DNA of 64,000 nt from Halosimplex aquaticum (GTDB taxonomy: Archaea > Halobacteriota > Halobacteria > Halobacteriales > Haloarculaceae): assembly GCF_028747785.1 (NCBI RefSeq), contig NZ_CP118158.1, positions 2,604,001-2,668,000 of the forward strand, given 5' to 3'. Position 1 is the stretch's first letter. Each line of letters opens with the position of its first letter. Of the stretch, positions 15,923 through 25,065 are shown one piece after another. The notes beneath the pieces are model-generated. The model made no database searches. It had not been told where the DNA came from and was given only the letters and a program-made list of their open reading frames with translations. A program made the position numbers and the translations under genes.

Positions 15923-18136
15923 ATGGGAACCATCGAGACGTCGGGGAGAGGGCAGTCCGGGATCATCGGGATGGTGATCCTGATAGGGCTAGTGCTCACG
16001 GGGGCGATGCTGGTCCTGGTGAGCGGGTCGAGCGCGATCAGCGAACTCCAGCAGGACCGGTCGGACGTGAGCTCGCAGGTCGCGATGGAGGGGGCCGACT
16101 CCAAACTCGCGTCGCTGACGAGTTCGGAGTACTCCGCGCGCGACCGGTTCTCGCTCGGGGACCTCGAACGGAACGACGCCCGGCTGATACGCTCGGGCTT
16201 CCTGAACGTCACGGTCAATCGGAACGCGACCTGCGCGACCAACATCACGCTGAGTTCGATCCGCTACGAGAACGACGAGGGCCAGACCGTCGCCTACGAG
16301 GCGGGCGGCGTCTGGTCGGCCGGCGACAACGGGAGCACGATGCAGACGGCGCCGGACGTCCAGTATCGCAACGGGAGCCTGGACGTCTCGGTGACGAACC
16401 TCACCGGCGAGGTGTCCAGCGAGAAGAACCAGGCGTTCTACAACGCGACCACGTCCAAGCGCGAGTCGACCGCGCGCTCTCAGCAGGTGATCACCGGGAC
16501 ATGCGCCCGGCCGGACAACGTCACGCTAGAGGTCCAGAGCGACTTCTACCTGGCCTGGGGCGACTACCTGGAGAGGGAACTCGGCGTGGAGACGGACGTC
16601 TACGCCTCGAACCGGACCGCGGTCGCCTACCTCAACCAGAGCGACCTCCCGCGGCGCGTCGACGACAGCCGCAACCACGTCATCAACGTGTCCAACGCGC
16701 CGTACATGGACGAGGTCGAGATCGACGGCAACTCGATCCGCGTCACCAAGAACGTCTCCAACGATTACAGGACCTACGTCGAGGCGCTCTCGAAGAACCG
16801 GCTGGACATCGGGCAGATCAGACGGATCCAGAACGCCCAGAACGTCACCGGGCCGCCGCTCGACGTGGTGTTCGTGGTCGACGAATCCGGGTCGATGAGC
16901 TGGGACGCAAACCCGTCGAAACCCGGCTGTCATCAAGGCGACCCGCCGACGGCGAGCTGTCAGAGCAAACGAGAAGCCGTTCAGGAGGCGATACAGATGT
17001 TCGTCGGCGACCTGAATGCGAGTAAAGATCGGGTCGGGCTCATCGGATTCTACGAGCCAGACAGTGACAACGCCCAGTACTACCGAACGAACGGCCGGTA
17101 CCTCACTGACTCGTTCGACGCGTTCAACGCCACGGTCGGCCACACGAGTTCCAGCGGCGGGACACATGGGAACGCCGGACTTCGCGACGCGAACCTGGTT
17201 CACCACCTGAAGAGTAACCAGACTCGAAGACGGATCGTCGTCTTCCTCTCTGACGGGGCGAACGATAACGAGAACACGTGGATCGACGGAACGCAATATA
17301 CGCTAGATGAAGCCGCGATCTACCGCTCACAGCAGGCTGCCGAGATGGGAACGACGATTCATACGATCGGATTCGGTGACAAGAACTATATCGATCAGGA
17401 CGTACTGAAAGACATCAACGGGTCGACCGGCGGTCGGTACTACTTCGCGGACAACGCAAGCAGGCTCGACGATATCTTCGAGGACATCGCGACCCGTATC
17501 TCCAGCACGCGACAGATCGCCCGCATGCCGACGTCCACGAGCCTCCAGACCGGCGCGGGCCGTACGTACGCGCCCCAGATCGCCGGTGACACGGACAGGA
17601 TCGCCGTCAACACCTCCGACGGGACGCAGTACCTGAATATCAACGACCCGACTGCGCCGACGCTGTTCAGTCACTCGTTCGCTCTCGCGGACAACGAGTC
17701 GCTGTCGTTCAACGCCTCGACGTACAACTGCGCCGAGTGGCGCGGCACCGGTATCACGCGGTCGCACAACGGGTCGACGTATCAGGTCACCCGCTGTACG
17801 AACATGACGACCCAGGACGAGACCCTCGGCGCCGACAACGCGACGATGTTCCGCGACGGCGACAACATGACCTCGTTCCTCGAGGGCGACTCGCCGGCGT
17901 GGTGGCAGGAGGACGTCGAGGAGGCCATCGACTCGCGGTCGGACGTCCGCCTCAACTCGACGAGTAACATCGTCCACATGAAGAGCAACCAGGCGCTGGT
18001 CGTCCTCGACTACCCCGACGGGACGAACTCGACGAACCGACTGGCGCTGCTCTATCAGATCGGCCTCGCCGAGTCGGAGGCGAAACCGGAAGGCGTCATC
18101 AACATCCGGGTCAACAACGTCAAGGTCAGCTCCTGA
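15923..18136 (+). CDS. Secreted/anchored von Willebrand factor A protein with pilin-like N-terminus
   Basis: 737 residues. RGQ at 9-11 is directly followed by a hydrophobic segment (SGIIGMVILIGLVLTGAM), the layout of archaeal class III (prepilin) signals. After about 300 residues rich in N-x-S/T glycosylation sites comes a vWA domain: VVFVVDESGSMS with the MIDAS Asp-x-Ser-x-Ser at 320-324, a later Thr/Ser loop (TSSSGGTHGN) and FLSDGAND. The C-terminal 200 residues are again sequon-rich. Such proteins act outside the cell, binding metal-dependent ligands or other subunits. ATG 15923 is preferred to GTG 15911. Around 16.9-17.5 kb the codons are less GC-biased than in the flanks. It is convergent with the five-gene surface cluster. 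Confidence 0.85.
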   Translation: MGTIETSGRGQSGIIGMVILIGLVLTGAMLVLVSGSSAISELQQDRSDVSSQVAMEGADSKLASLTSSEYSARDRFSLGDLERNDARLIRSGFLNVTVNRNATCATNITLSSIRYENDEGQTVAYEAGGVWSAGDNGSTMQTAPDVQYRNGSLDVSVTNLTGEVSSEKNQAFYNATTSKRESTARSQQVITGTCARPDNVTLEVQSDFYLAWGDYLERELGVETDVYASNRTAVAYLNQSDLPRRVDDSRNHVINVSNAPYMDEVEIDGNSIRVTKNVSNDYRTYVEALSKNRLDIGQIRRIQNAQNVTGPPLDVVFVVDESGSMSWDANPSKPGCHQGDPPTASCQSKREAVQEAIQMFVGDLNASKDRVGLIGFYEPDSDNAQYYRTNGRYLTDSFDAFNATVGHTSSSGGTHGNAGLRDANLVHHLKSNQTRRRIVVFLSDGANDNENTWIDGTQYTLDEAAIYRSQQAAEMGTTIHTIGFGDKNYIDQDVLKDINGSTGGRYYFADNASRLDDIFEDIATRISSTRQIARMPTSTSLQTGAGRTYAPQIAGDTDRIAVNTSDGTQYLNINDPTAPTLFSHSFALADNESLSFNASTYNCAEWRGTGITRSHNGSTYQVTRCTNMTTQDETLGADNATMFRDGDNMTSFLEGDSPAWWQEDVEEAIDSRSDVRLNSTSNIVHMKSNQALVVLDYPDGTNSTNRLALLYQIGLAESEAKPEGVINIRVNNVKVSS

Positions 18137-18357
18137 CTCTCCAGTGGGGACGCTACTGGCCGGCACACCTGGCCAATGACCGCTCGATGGGTCGTACTCG
18201 CCGGGTCGCGCGTCGGATGGCCCACGCGTGGTCGCGCTCTTCATCCGACACGTGCCGAGAATCCATCGCGTCGCGTGATTGAAGATCGTCTCTTGCGGCA
18301 GAAAGGAAGCGTTGGACTACGGCGAGCGGCGCCACGTGTCTCTCGAAGTCCCCGCCG

Positions 18358-19110
18358 CTACGTGTCGAACGACACCGAGACGACCGTCTCTCGGACGTAC
18401 ATCGCTTCGATGCCGTCACAGCGGAACGTGCCGGCCGTGGGGCCGGCCGTCCAGTTGCCGGCGTCTTCGAAGTGCCGGTTCCAGGCTATCGACCGGGGGG
18501 AGGAGACCGAGACGCGCAGTTCGTCGGCCGCGGCCATGCTGTCCGGGCCGGTCCGGTTGATCGGGAAGTGAAGCTCGCGGGTCTGGGCCGCACCGGAGAT
18601 GGACACGTAGTCGGCGCCCGTCTTGGTGGTCGACTCGGGGACGACGCGGACGACCGAGACGACCGCCCGGTCCTCCGTACAGGTCATCGACGGCCGGTCC
18701 ACGATAGCGACGTTGCCCTCGCCGTACGTCCTGAAGACGCCGCCGTTCTCGTAGGTGATCGTCGTCCCCTCGTGGGCGTACTGGAGCCCGCCGACCGAGT
18801 ACGTCCGGGCGAAGTCGGTGTTCTCGGCCTCGACCGTCACCGTGGGTCCCTCGATCACCGTCAGCGACCCGCCCGAGAGCGACAGCTCGTTCGTCCGGAC
18901 GGTCGCGCGCTGTTCCTGCAACTGCTCGAAGTTCGACGCGACCAGTTCCATCCCGGCCTCCGCGTTGTCCAGGCGCTCGGTCTGGCTGAGGTTGTCGATC
19001 TGCGGGTACCCCATCGTCGCGACGAGCCCGACTGAGACGACGATGATCGCGAACGTCAGCGTGAACCCGACCATGTTCCTGGCCGCGCGCTCGTCGCCGT
19101 GGAGTCTCAT
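18358..19110 (-). CDS. Pilin-like surface protein (DUF7289/DUF7266-type)
   Basis: 250 residues: a short charged start (MRLHGDERAARN), one hydrophobic segment (MVGFTLTFAIIVVSVGLVATMG), a helical stretch (QTERLDNAEAGMELVASNFEQLQEQ) and a beta-rich exterior. This is the plan of haloarchaeal type IV pilin-like proteins. It is the last gene of a five-gene run; its ATG overlaps the stop of the 886-residue protein by 4 bases. The [RK][GA]Q motif seen in most neighbours is replaced by AARN, so processing is uncertain. The exact DUF number is from memory. Confidence 0.75.
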   Translation of the reverse strand: MRLHGDERAARNMVGFTLTFAIIVVSVGLVATMGYPQIDNLSQTERLDNAEAGMELVASNFEQLQEQRATVRTNELSLSGGSLTVIEGPTVTVEAENTDFARTYSVGGLQYAHEGTTITYENGGVFRTYGEGNVAIVDRPSMTCTEDRAVVSVVRVVPESTTKTGADYVSISGAAQTRELHFPINRTGPDSMAAADELRVSVSSPRSIAWNRHFEDAGNWTAGPTAGTFRCDGIEAMYVRETVVSVSFDT

Positions 19111-21767
19111 GAGTCCTCCATGAGCCCGATCTTTTCGAGAGTCGGTGCCTTGACCACCGAGTCCGAGTCGAACTCAATCTGCAGCCTGAAGCGACTCGCG
19201 GTATCGGGGAGACCGTCGACGGCGATATGGTGCTGGCCGTCCTGCAGGGATATCTTGTCGCTCGTGACGTCGGGGGTCCCGTCGCCGTTCGTGTCCGCGA
19301 CGACCGTGACGTTGATCGAGGTCGCCCTCGGTACCGTGGCCCCGTAGTTCAGGGACATGTTCGAGGAGTCGAGCGCCGGCGTCCCGCTCTTCCAGTCGGT
19401 CACCAGCTCTCCGCTGGGGTCCGCGAGCGCTTCGATCTCGGAGCTCGACAGAACCCGGTCGTACGAGCGTACCTCTTCGATCTTTCCGTCGAAGTGTTCC
19501 GGCGTCCCGCCGGTGTCCTCGATGCGACCGATGCTACCGAAGTCGTTCCCTATCGGACCGGTCCCGGTCGTGACGGTTTCGGCGTGCTCCCCGTCGACGT
19601 ACATCTGCGCTTCACCGCTCGACGCGTCGTAGGTCATGGCGACGTGGTGCCACTGCCCGTCGTCGATCGGCGTGGCGCTCTTCGCAGCGGCGTTGTCGCC
19701 CGCCTGAATCCCGATGTACCCGTTGGCGTCTATCCATCCCCAGAAGATGTCGTCGCCACCGCCGTCCTCCTCGACACCCAGGATACCGGGCGACTGCCAC
19801 ATGTTGGAGCTCCCGCTGCTGCTCGTCTGCACCCACGCCGAGAGCGACGAGGTGCCGCTGTGGATGTCGCCCAGTCCCGTCCCGACGTCGACGTAGTCGT
19901 CGGTGCCGTCGAACCGGACGCTTGACGTCCCGTGGACGCCGAGCCCGCTCGATGGGCCGTTCTCCAGCGTACCGGACAGCCCGGATCCCGATGCGTCGTC
20001 GCCACTGCCGTCGAGCGGCCAGTAGCCGGCCAGACCGGACCCGAACTGGTCTTCGGCCGGGTAGCCGAGCGCGACCCGGTCGGCACGACGGTCGCCGAAC
20101 GAGTCGTGGACGACGCCGTCGGAGACGCTCGCCGCGTCCCAGTCGCCGGCGCTCTGCCAGACGTAGTCGCCGCTGAGGATGCTTATCGACCTGTTGATCG
20201 ACCTCGATCCCTGCGTCTCGTAGGCGGGGATCGTCCCGACCTCGGCGGTCGTGAGGTTCGCCTTCACGATCCCGCTCGAGAGGGTGCCGACGACGTTGAG
20301 TTCGTGGCGGTGCCGGTTCGGACCGACCGACGTCACGTGGTCGATACCGTCGGCCACGCCGCTCAGGTCCCCACCGAGATCGAACTCGATCGTGTCGAGT
20401 TCCCTGTCGGCGTACACGACGAGGTTGACGTCGCCGTCGGCTTCGTGTTCGATCTGGACGTCGTCGACGTTCGGGCTCCCGACGACGTCCGTGAACACGG
20501 TCGAGTTCCGCTGCCCGTCGACCTGGTATCTGACGCCGAGGTCGAACGCCGTCCCGCTCAGGTCGTTCTTCCCCGCCAGCGCTCCCGTCCAGATCTCCGC
20601 GCTCTCGCCGTCCTGGAGATACACCGGATCGCGCAGTTCGACGATGCGACCGCCCGCCGGGACGCCGCCGGACACCGACGTGATCGACTCGGCCCGCCCC
20701 CTGTCTGCGCCCTCGTCCACGACGATCTCGCCGTCGTTGTCGTCGTGGCCGAACGGACAGGTATCGTCGTCGTCGCAGTTGTTGTCGATCGCGTCGAGGC
20801 TATCGTCTTTCGGGTCGACGAGCACGTGCGTGAGCTTGATCTGCTGCCTGTACTCGTTCGTGACCGTGAAGTTGACCGCGCCTTCATCGGGGTCCGAGTG
20901 GTGCTCGTTGGTCCCCTCGTCGCTGTCGGTGAGGTCGCCCTCGTACGCGAGGCCGGAGACCCGGATCTGCCGCGTGACGTTGCTCGTCGCGCCCTCGTTG
21001 TCCACGACCCGGAGCGTTACCTCCTGAGAGCCGGGGTCGAGTTGCCGCGTGACGTTCCGGCCGAGGGCGTCGAACGTCCCGTCCGCGCCGAAGTCCCACT
21101 TGTAGGCGACGACGTTCCCGTCGACGTCGAACGAGTCGCCGGCGCTGAAGCGGACCGGATCGCTGCTCCGGGGCATCCCCGGCGAGAAGGTGAACTTCGA
21201 GATCGGCGGCCGGTTGACGGGACTGACGACGGTCCCGAAGCGGTTGACCGTGAACGTCCGACCGACGCCGATCCGTGGCTGGTGGTCGGCGACCGGCCGA
21301 GCGCCGTCGGCCACACCGGCGGACGCGACGACGGTCATGACGAACCGCCCGCTCCCCTTGTCGTCGATCGCCACGTCGCTCGTGAGGTTCAGCGGGACCT
21401 TCGCCGTGGCGTCGACGCCGTCCCCCTCGAGGACGAGACAGGAATCGGTGTGGAAGGTCCCCGTGTCGCAGGGATCGCCCTCCGCGAGCGTCACCGTGTA
21501 GCTGTCCCCGATGACGGTCGAGTCGACCGTCGTCTCGACGGAGACCGTCCCGCCGTGCTGGCCCAGCTCGTCGGCGCGTTCGACCTGCGAAGCCAGCTGG
21601 TTGCCGATCGTCTCCAGTTGCGAATCGGCGACCTTGGCGCGCTCGTCCTGGACGTAGCCCGCCACGCCGTTGAGGAGGACGACGATGAGGAGGCTGGTGA
21701 TCGCGATCCCGAACACGTGGGATATCTGCGTCGAGATGCCGCGGTCGTCGCTCGTGTGTGATCTCAT
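19107..21767 (-). CDS. Large surface protein with PKD and LamG-like (concanavalin-fold) domains
   Basis: 886 residues. A DRG at 8-10 precedes a hydrophobic N-terminal anchor (about 14-36). A PKD domain occupies about 187-271 (FSAGDSFDVDGNVVAYKWDFG, then VTLRVVDNEGA). A Ca-binding-like acidic stretch (DNNCDDDDTCPFGHDDND) lies near 328-345. A LamG/concanavalin-like domain spans about 579-780, with GYWPLDGSG, VRFDGTDDYVDVG, WHHVAMTYD and YVDGE. PKD and LamG modules are extracellular and bind sugars or proteins. It overlaps both neighbours by 4 bases, a tight operon. ATG 21767 is chosen because the anchor follows at once. Confidence 0.85.
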   Translation of the reverse strand: MRSHTSDDRGISTQISHVFGIAITSLLIVVLLNGVAGYVQDERAKVADSQLETIGNQLASQVERADELGQHGGTVSVETTVDSTVIGDSYTVTLAEGDPCDTGTFHTDSCLVLEGDGVDATAKVPLNLTSDVAIDDKGSGRFVMTVVASAGVADGARPVADHQPRIGVGRTFTVNRFGTVVSPVNRPPISKFTFSPGMPRSSDPVRFSAGDSFDVDGNVVAYKWDFGADGTFDALGRNVTRQLDPGSQEVTLRVVDNEGATSNVTRQIRVSGLAYEGDLTDSDEGTNEHHSDPDEGAVNFTVTNEYRQQIKLTHVLVDPKDDSLDAIDNNCDDDDTCPFGHDDNDGEIVVDEGADRGRAESITSVSGGVPAGGRIVELRDPVYLQDGESAEIWTGALAGKNDLSGTAFDLGVRYQVDGQRNSTVFTDVVGSPNVDDVQIEHEADGDVNLVVYADRELDTIEFDLGGDLSGVADGIDHVTSVGPNRHRHELNVVGTLSSGIVKANLTTAEVGTIPAYETQGSRSINRSISILSGDYVWQSAGDWDAASVSDGVVHDSFGDRRADRVALGYPAEDQFGSGLAGYWPLDGSGDDASGSGLSGTLENGPSSGLGVHGTSSVRFDGTDDYVDVGTGLGDIHSGTSSLSAWVQTSSSGSSNMWQSPGILGVEEDGGGDDIFWGWIDANGYIGIQAGDNAAAKSATPIDDGQWHHVAMTYDASSGEAQMYVDGEHAETVTTGTGPIGNDFGSIGRIEDTGGTPEHFDGKIEEVRSYDRVLSSSEIEALADPSGELVTDWKSGTPALDSSNMSLNYGATVPRATSINVTVVADTNGDGTPDVTSDKISLQDGQHHIAVDGLPDTASRFRLQIEFDSDSVVKAPTLEKIGLMEDS

Positions 21768-22732
21768 CGTGCCTCCCGGTAGACGGTGATGTTGTACTCG
21801 TTGGTGTAATCGAGCTGGCTGCCACCGAACTCGGTGGTCACGTTCGCGTTCCAGACCGCGGGCGTCCGGCAGGGCTGGTCCATCGGTTGCGGCGGCCCGG
21901 TCGCCGTACACGGCCGGTAATACGTCGAGACGAGCGTCTCGTTGTAGACGAGTTCGTACTTCGCGACGAGCTGTTTCCCGCCGGAGACGTCGACCCTGTA
22001 CGGGGGCGCGATCGACCGCGTCCCGTTGAAGGCGCAGTCGCCGGTGAACGTGCTCCCCTCGAAGACGTCGAGCAGCACGCGGTCGCGCGAGGGGTCACAC
22101 AGGGTCGAGGCGTTCCCGGCGTGGCTCACGTTCGAGCTGACGCCGAGGTTGATCCCCGTGCCGGCGGTCGTCCTGTTGATCGAGACGTTCACCGAGTGGC
22201 CCGTCGCGTTCGTCACGTTGATCCACGTCGGCCGCTCGCTCGTCTCCTCGACGTTCACGTTCATCGTGAACCAGCCGAGGTTGCGGCGCTCACCCGGTCG
22301 TCCGACGATCCACTCCCCCTGGCCGGCGTCGGACGTGACGTTGCCGTCGGCGGCCTGGACGACCCGCATCCCGAACTGCGAGGAGGCGTTGTTGTACGTC
22401 ACGTTGACGTACTCGCCGCGGGAACTGGCGTAGGACTCGGCCATGAGCCCGCTGTAGACGGTCATGTTGCGGTCGATCAGCGCCCCCAGATCCGCCGCGG
22501 TCAGGTTCCGGTGGCGGTGGTTGAGCCGGAGGACGAGCGAACGGCTCCCCTTCCGGGACTCGTACTCGAACTCCTGGGCCTCGTCGATCTGCGGGGCGAC
22601 CTCCGAGACGGCCCCGTTCTGGGTGACGAAGTGGCTGTTGACGACGACGGTGAGCCCGACGACGATGGCCGCCAGCGTGATCGCACCGAGGAGGATCATC
22701 TGCGCGCGGTTCCGGGCGGTGTCGCTCACCAT
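21764..22732 (-). CDS. Pilin-like surface protein (DUF7261-type)
   Basis: 322 residues. RAQ at 9-11 precedes a hydrophobic helix (MILLGAITLAAIVVGLTVVV), matching a class III signal pattern. The exterior is rich in N-x-S/T sites (for example NLT, NMT, NVT, NAS) and has six cysteines that could form disulfides outside the cell. It overlaps the next gene upstream by 7 bases and the next downstream by 4. No enzyme motif is seen. Probably one structural subunit of the surface assembly encoded here; the DUF name is from memory. Confidence 0.75.
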   Translation of the reverse strand: MVSDTARNRAQMILLGAITLAAIVVGLTVVVNSHFVTQNGAVSEVAPQIDEAQEFEYESRKGSRSLVLRLNHRHRNLTAADLGALIDRNMTVYSGLMAESYASSRGEYVNVTYNNASSQFGMRVVQAADGNVTSDAGQGEWIVGRPGERRNLGWFTMNVNVEETSERPTWINVTNATGHSVNVSINRTTAGTGINLGVSSNVSHAGNASTLCDPSRDRVLLDVFEGSTFTGDCAFNGTRSIAPPYRVDVSGGKQLVAKYELVYNETLVSTYYRPCTATGPPQPMDQPCRTPAVWNANVTTEFGGSQLDYTNEYNITVYREAR

Positions 22733-23358
22733 ACGACCAGTCGCACCTCCACGACGTTGTAGATGGGACCACCGACAGCGTTCGGTATCGGGTAGTGCCC
22801 GTCCTCGCTGTTGGTCGCGTTCGTGTCGTACTGCCAGAGTTCGACGTTACGCGAGGCGTTCGGCGCCGTCAGCGTCTGGTTGTCGTACAGCGTCACGGTG
22901 TAGCTCGCGGTCACCGCGTCGTCGGACGGTTCGCCGCGGTGGGCCATCGTGATCGTCTCCGTCCCGGTCGAGAGGTTTCGCGGGCGATAGGCCACCTCGA
23001 CGTTGAAGAAGTGCGACCGCTGCGTGAACGTCTCGTTCAGCAGGACGCCGAACGACCCCGGTAGCTGCTCGGGGCCGTAGCCGATCCGCGGGTTGGCGGC
23101 GCCGGAGAAGGTCCGCTGGCTCTGCGACCAGTACCGCACGAGGCTGGAGAGGTCGTTCCCGTCGGCACGGGACGTCATCAGGAGGACGTCGTCGGCCTGC
23201 TGTCGGAGGTCGGTCCGAGCAGACTGGTCCACGTCGCCGCTGCTCGTCGGCGTGACGACCACCGAGGTGATCGCCAGAAACAGCGCGCCGAGCAGGACGA
23301 GTGCGGCCGCCAGCCCTTCGAGCGTGAACGCCTGCCCGCGGATTCCGATCCCGTCCAT
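22726..23358 (-). CDS. Pilin-like surface protein (DUF7288-type)
   Basis: 210 residues. RGQ at 7-9, then a 20-residue hydrophobic segment (AFTLEGLAAALVLLGALFLAITS); the Glu in this segment lies near +5 of the expected cleavage point, as in true type IV pilins where Glu5 aids assembly. The outside portion is beta-rich with several glycosylation sites. It begins one base after the 23360 gene ends. Among the six surface proteins this one looks most like a classical pilin core. Confidence 0.75.
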   Translation of the reverse strand: MDGIGIRGQAFTLEGLAAALVLLGALFLAITSVVVTPTSSGDVDQSARTDLRQQADDVLLMTSRADGNDLSSLVRYWSQSQRTFSGAANPRIGYGPEQLPGSFGVLLNETFTQRSHFFNVEVAYRPRNLSTGTETITMAHRGEPSDDAVTASYTVTLYDNQTLTAPNASRNVELWQYDTNATNSEDGHYPIPNAVGGPIYNVVEVRLVVW

Positions 23359-23359
23359 C

Positions 23360-23884
23360 TTACCACGTCCTGACCGCGAGCCGGCACCCCGGCCGACAGG
23401 TCCCGTCCCCGAGCGTCACGATGCGAGCCGTCGTCCCCGCGGCGTTGCCCTGATACCGCGGGCCGGCGGCCAGTTTCGAGCCGCCGTGGCTGACGATCCG
23501 GCTCCCGTTGAGCGTCGTGAGCGTCACGTTGAACTGGGCCGACCCCTGGAGCCCCCAGCGCGTCCGGAGTTCGCTCTCGGACAGCGCGAGCATCGCCGAC
23601 AGCCGACCGGCGTGCAACTCGTTCGGCTGGCGCCCCGTCGTGAGGTTCTGGACCACCGTGGTGGCGATCCGGTCGGACTGGGAGACCTCCTCGCTGCCGA
23701 CTCCGGTCGACAGCGGCCCGACGAATCCGAACAGGCCAGCCAGGACGGTGCTCAGCGTGATGATGAACAGGCTGATGCCCACCGTGTAGTCGTGCAGTGT
23801 TTGTCCCCGGTCGTCCGGGCCGTCCCACCGGCCCAGACGGGTCCCGTTGCCCCCCGGACGCCCCTGTTGTCGCTCACCCACCAT
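23360..23884 (-). CDS. Pilin-like surface protein (DUF7287-type), first gene of the cluster
   Basis: 174 residues. A 25-residue charged start leads to DRGQT (RGQ at 26-28) and a hydrophobic helix (VGISLFIITLSTVLAGLFGFVGPL). The remainder is a small exterior domain ending CRPGCRLAVRTW, with a possible disulfide. As the first gene of the 23884-to-18358 run, its upstream region should hold the operon promoter. ATG at 23884 is the only good start. Confidence 0.75.
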   Translation of the reverse strand: MVGERQQGRPGGNGTRLGRWDGPDDRGQTLHDYTVGISLFIITLSTVLAGLFGFVGPLSTGVGSEEVSQSDRIATTVVQNLTTGRQPNELHAGRLSAMLALSESELRTRWGLQGSAQFNVTLTTLNGSRIVSHGGSKLAAGPRYQGNAAGTTARIVTLGDGTCRPGCRLAVRTW

Positions 23885-24026
23885 GTCAAGTATCGCTTCA
23901 GTTCATTGTCCACCAGTATCATTGTTACGACGTAGTGGCCGAGACGCAGTAGGCCGTGCTTACCGGGCGAGAACGAGGGTATCGGGCGTCTTCTGTGCTG
24001 TCGGGTCGGCCGATCAGTCGAGTCTC

Positions 24027-24926
24027 CTATCCGTCACAGGAGCGACAGTCGGTCTCGACCACGTCGAGGTCGCCGTCGAGCGTGACGGTGAGTCGGTCGT
24101 CCGCGAGGGCGATGTCGACGCTGACCCGCCAGGGGTCGCTGCTCTCGACGGTGGTGTACTCGTCGTCGACGCACCACGGGAGCGTCCAGTACGGGCGCGA
24201 GGAGAGATCGATGCCGTGGTCCTCGTAGAACGCGGAGACGATCGACTCGTCGAGGAGGACGAGGCCGACCGGCGAACAGAGCTCGTTCCGACAGCGCTCG
24301 CAGACGTGGACCGATCGCAGCGAGACGTCGAGACAGCAGTCGCCGCCGCGGACGATCTCGGTGCGCATGCGCCCGGCGCAAGAGGGGCAGACGCCGTCGG
24401 CGGCCAGACAGTGGAGGTGACGGACTCGCTCGTCGAAGGCGGTGGCGATCTCCTCGTCCGTGCGGTCGACCAGCCCGCCGGGCGGGAACTCGTACTCGCC
24501 GTGGGACTTCCCGCAGTCGACGCACTCGACGCGGAACTGCTCGTCGGCGTACCGCGCTTCGAGGGCGCCGCCGCAGCGGGTGCAGGCGCCCTCGACCGCG
24601 GAGGGGTCGACGTCGGGCTGACGGGTGAACGTGCCCGCGCGGACCGCGCGGACGACCTGCGCGCCGGCGTGGCGCAGGTCGTAGCCGTCGTCGGTCTTGG
24701 TGACGAACTGGTCGGTGAGCTGCTGGAGGTGGTAGTTGAACTGCGCGCTGTCGCGCATGTCCACGTCGTCGTGGAGTTCAGAGAAGCTGACGGGCCGCTC
24801 GTCGGCGCGCCAGAGCGCCTCCAGGATGTCCAGTCGGGTCTCGTTGGCGACGACGCCGAACGCCTCCGCGGCGTCGACGTCCGCGGCGTCGGCGTCCTCG
24901 CCGGGGTCTTCGCGAGCGCGGCTCAT
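24027..24926 (-). CDS. ArsR-like winged-helix regulator with zinc ribbons
   Basis: 299 residues. The N-terminal winged helix covers about 25-95 (EAFGVVANETRLDILEALW, SFSELHDDVDMRDSAQFNYHLQQL). Two cysteine clusters follow: CTRCGG paired with CVDCGK, and CPSC paired with CERCRNELC, both zinc-ribbon-like. A beta-rich C-terminus ends with CRSC. Haloarchaea have many of these one-component regulators; the ligand is unknown. ATG at 24926 is chosen over ATG 24953. It is divergent from the receiver-domain gene, with an inverted repeat CAAAAGG/CCTTTTG between them. Confidence 0.8.
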   Translation of the reverse strand: MSRAREDPGEDADAADVDAAEAFGVVANETRLDILEALWRADERPVSFSELHDDVDMRDSAQFNYHLQQLTDQFVTKTDDGYDLRHAGAQVVRAVRAGTFTRQPDVDPSAVEGACTRCGGALEARYADEQFRVECVDCGKSHGEYEFPPGGLVDRTDEEIATAFDERVRHLHCLAADGVCPSCAGRMRTEIVRGGDCCLDVSLRSVHVCERCRNELCSPVGLVLLDESIVSAFYEDHGIDLSSRPYWTLPWCVDDEYTTVESSDPWRVSVDIALADDRLTVTLDGDLDVVETDCRSCDG

Positions 24927-24950
24927 ACACGATCGTTCCACAGCGTCTCC

Positions 24951-24978
24951 CAAAAGGGTTCCCTGAAACGACCTTTTG
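24951..24978. promoter_or_regulatory. Inverted repeat in a divergent regulator/response-regulator gap
   Basis: CAAAAGG at 24951-24957 and CCTTTTG at 24972-24978 are perfect 7-bp inverted arms, 14 bases apart, 25 bases before the winged-helix gene's ATG. The spacing suits a dimeric regulator site, but this is inference. Confidence 0.4.
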
Positions 24979-25065
24979 TTCGCAGTCTGTTACTTTCGCG
25001 GTGATTTCAGAGCCAGAAAACACTTGGTGGGTGTTACCACGCGCGCCGGCGTAGGTGGGGACGTG

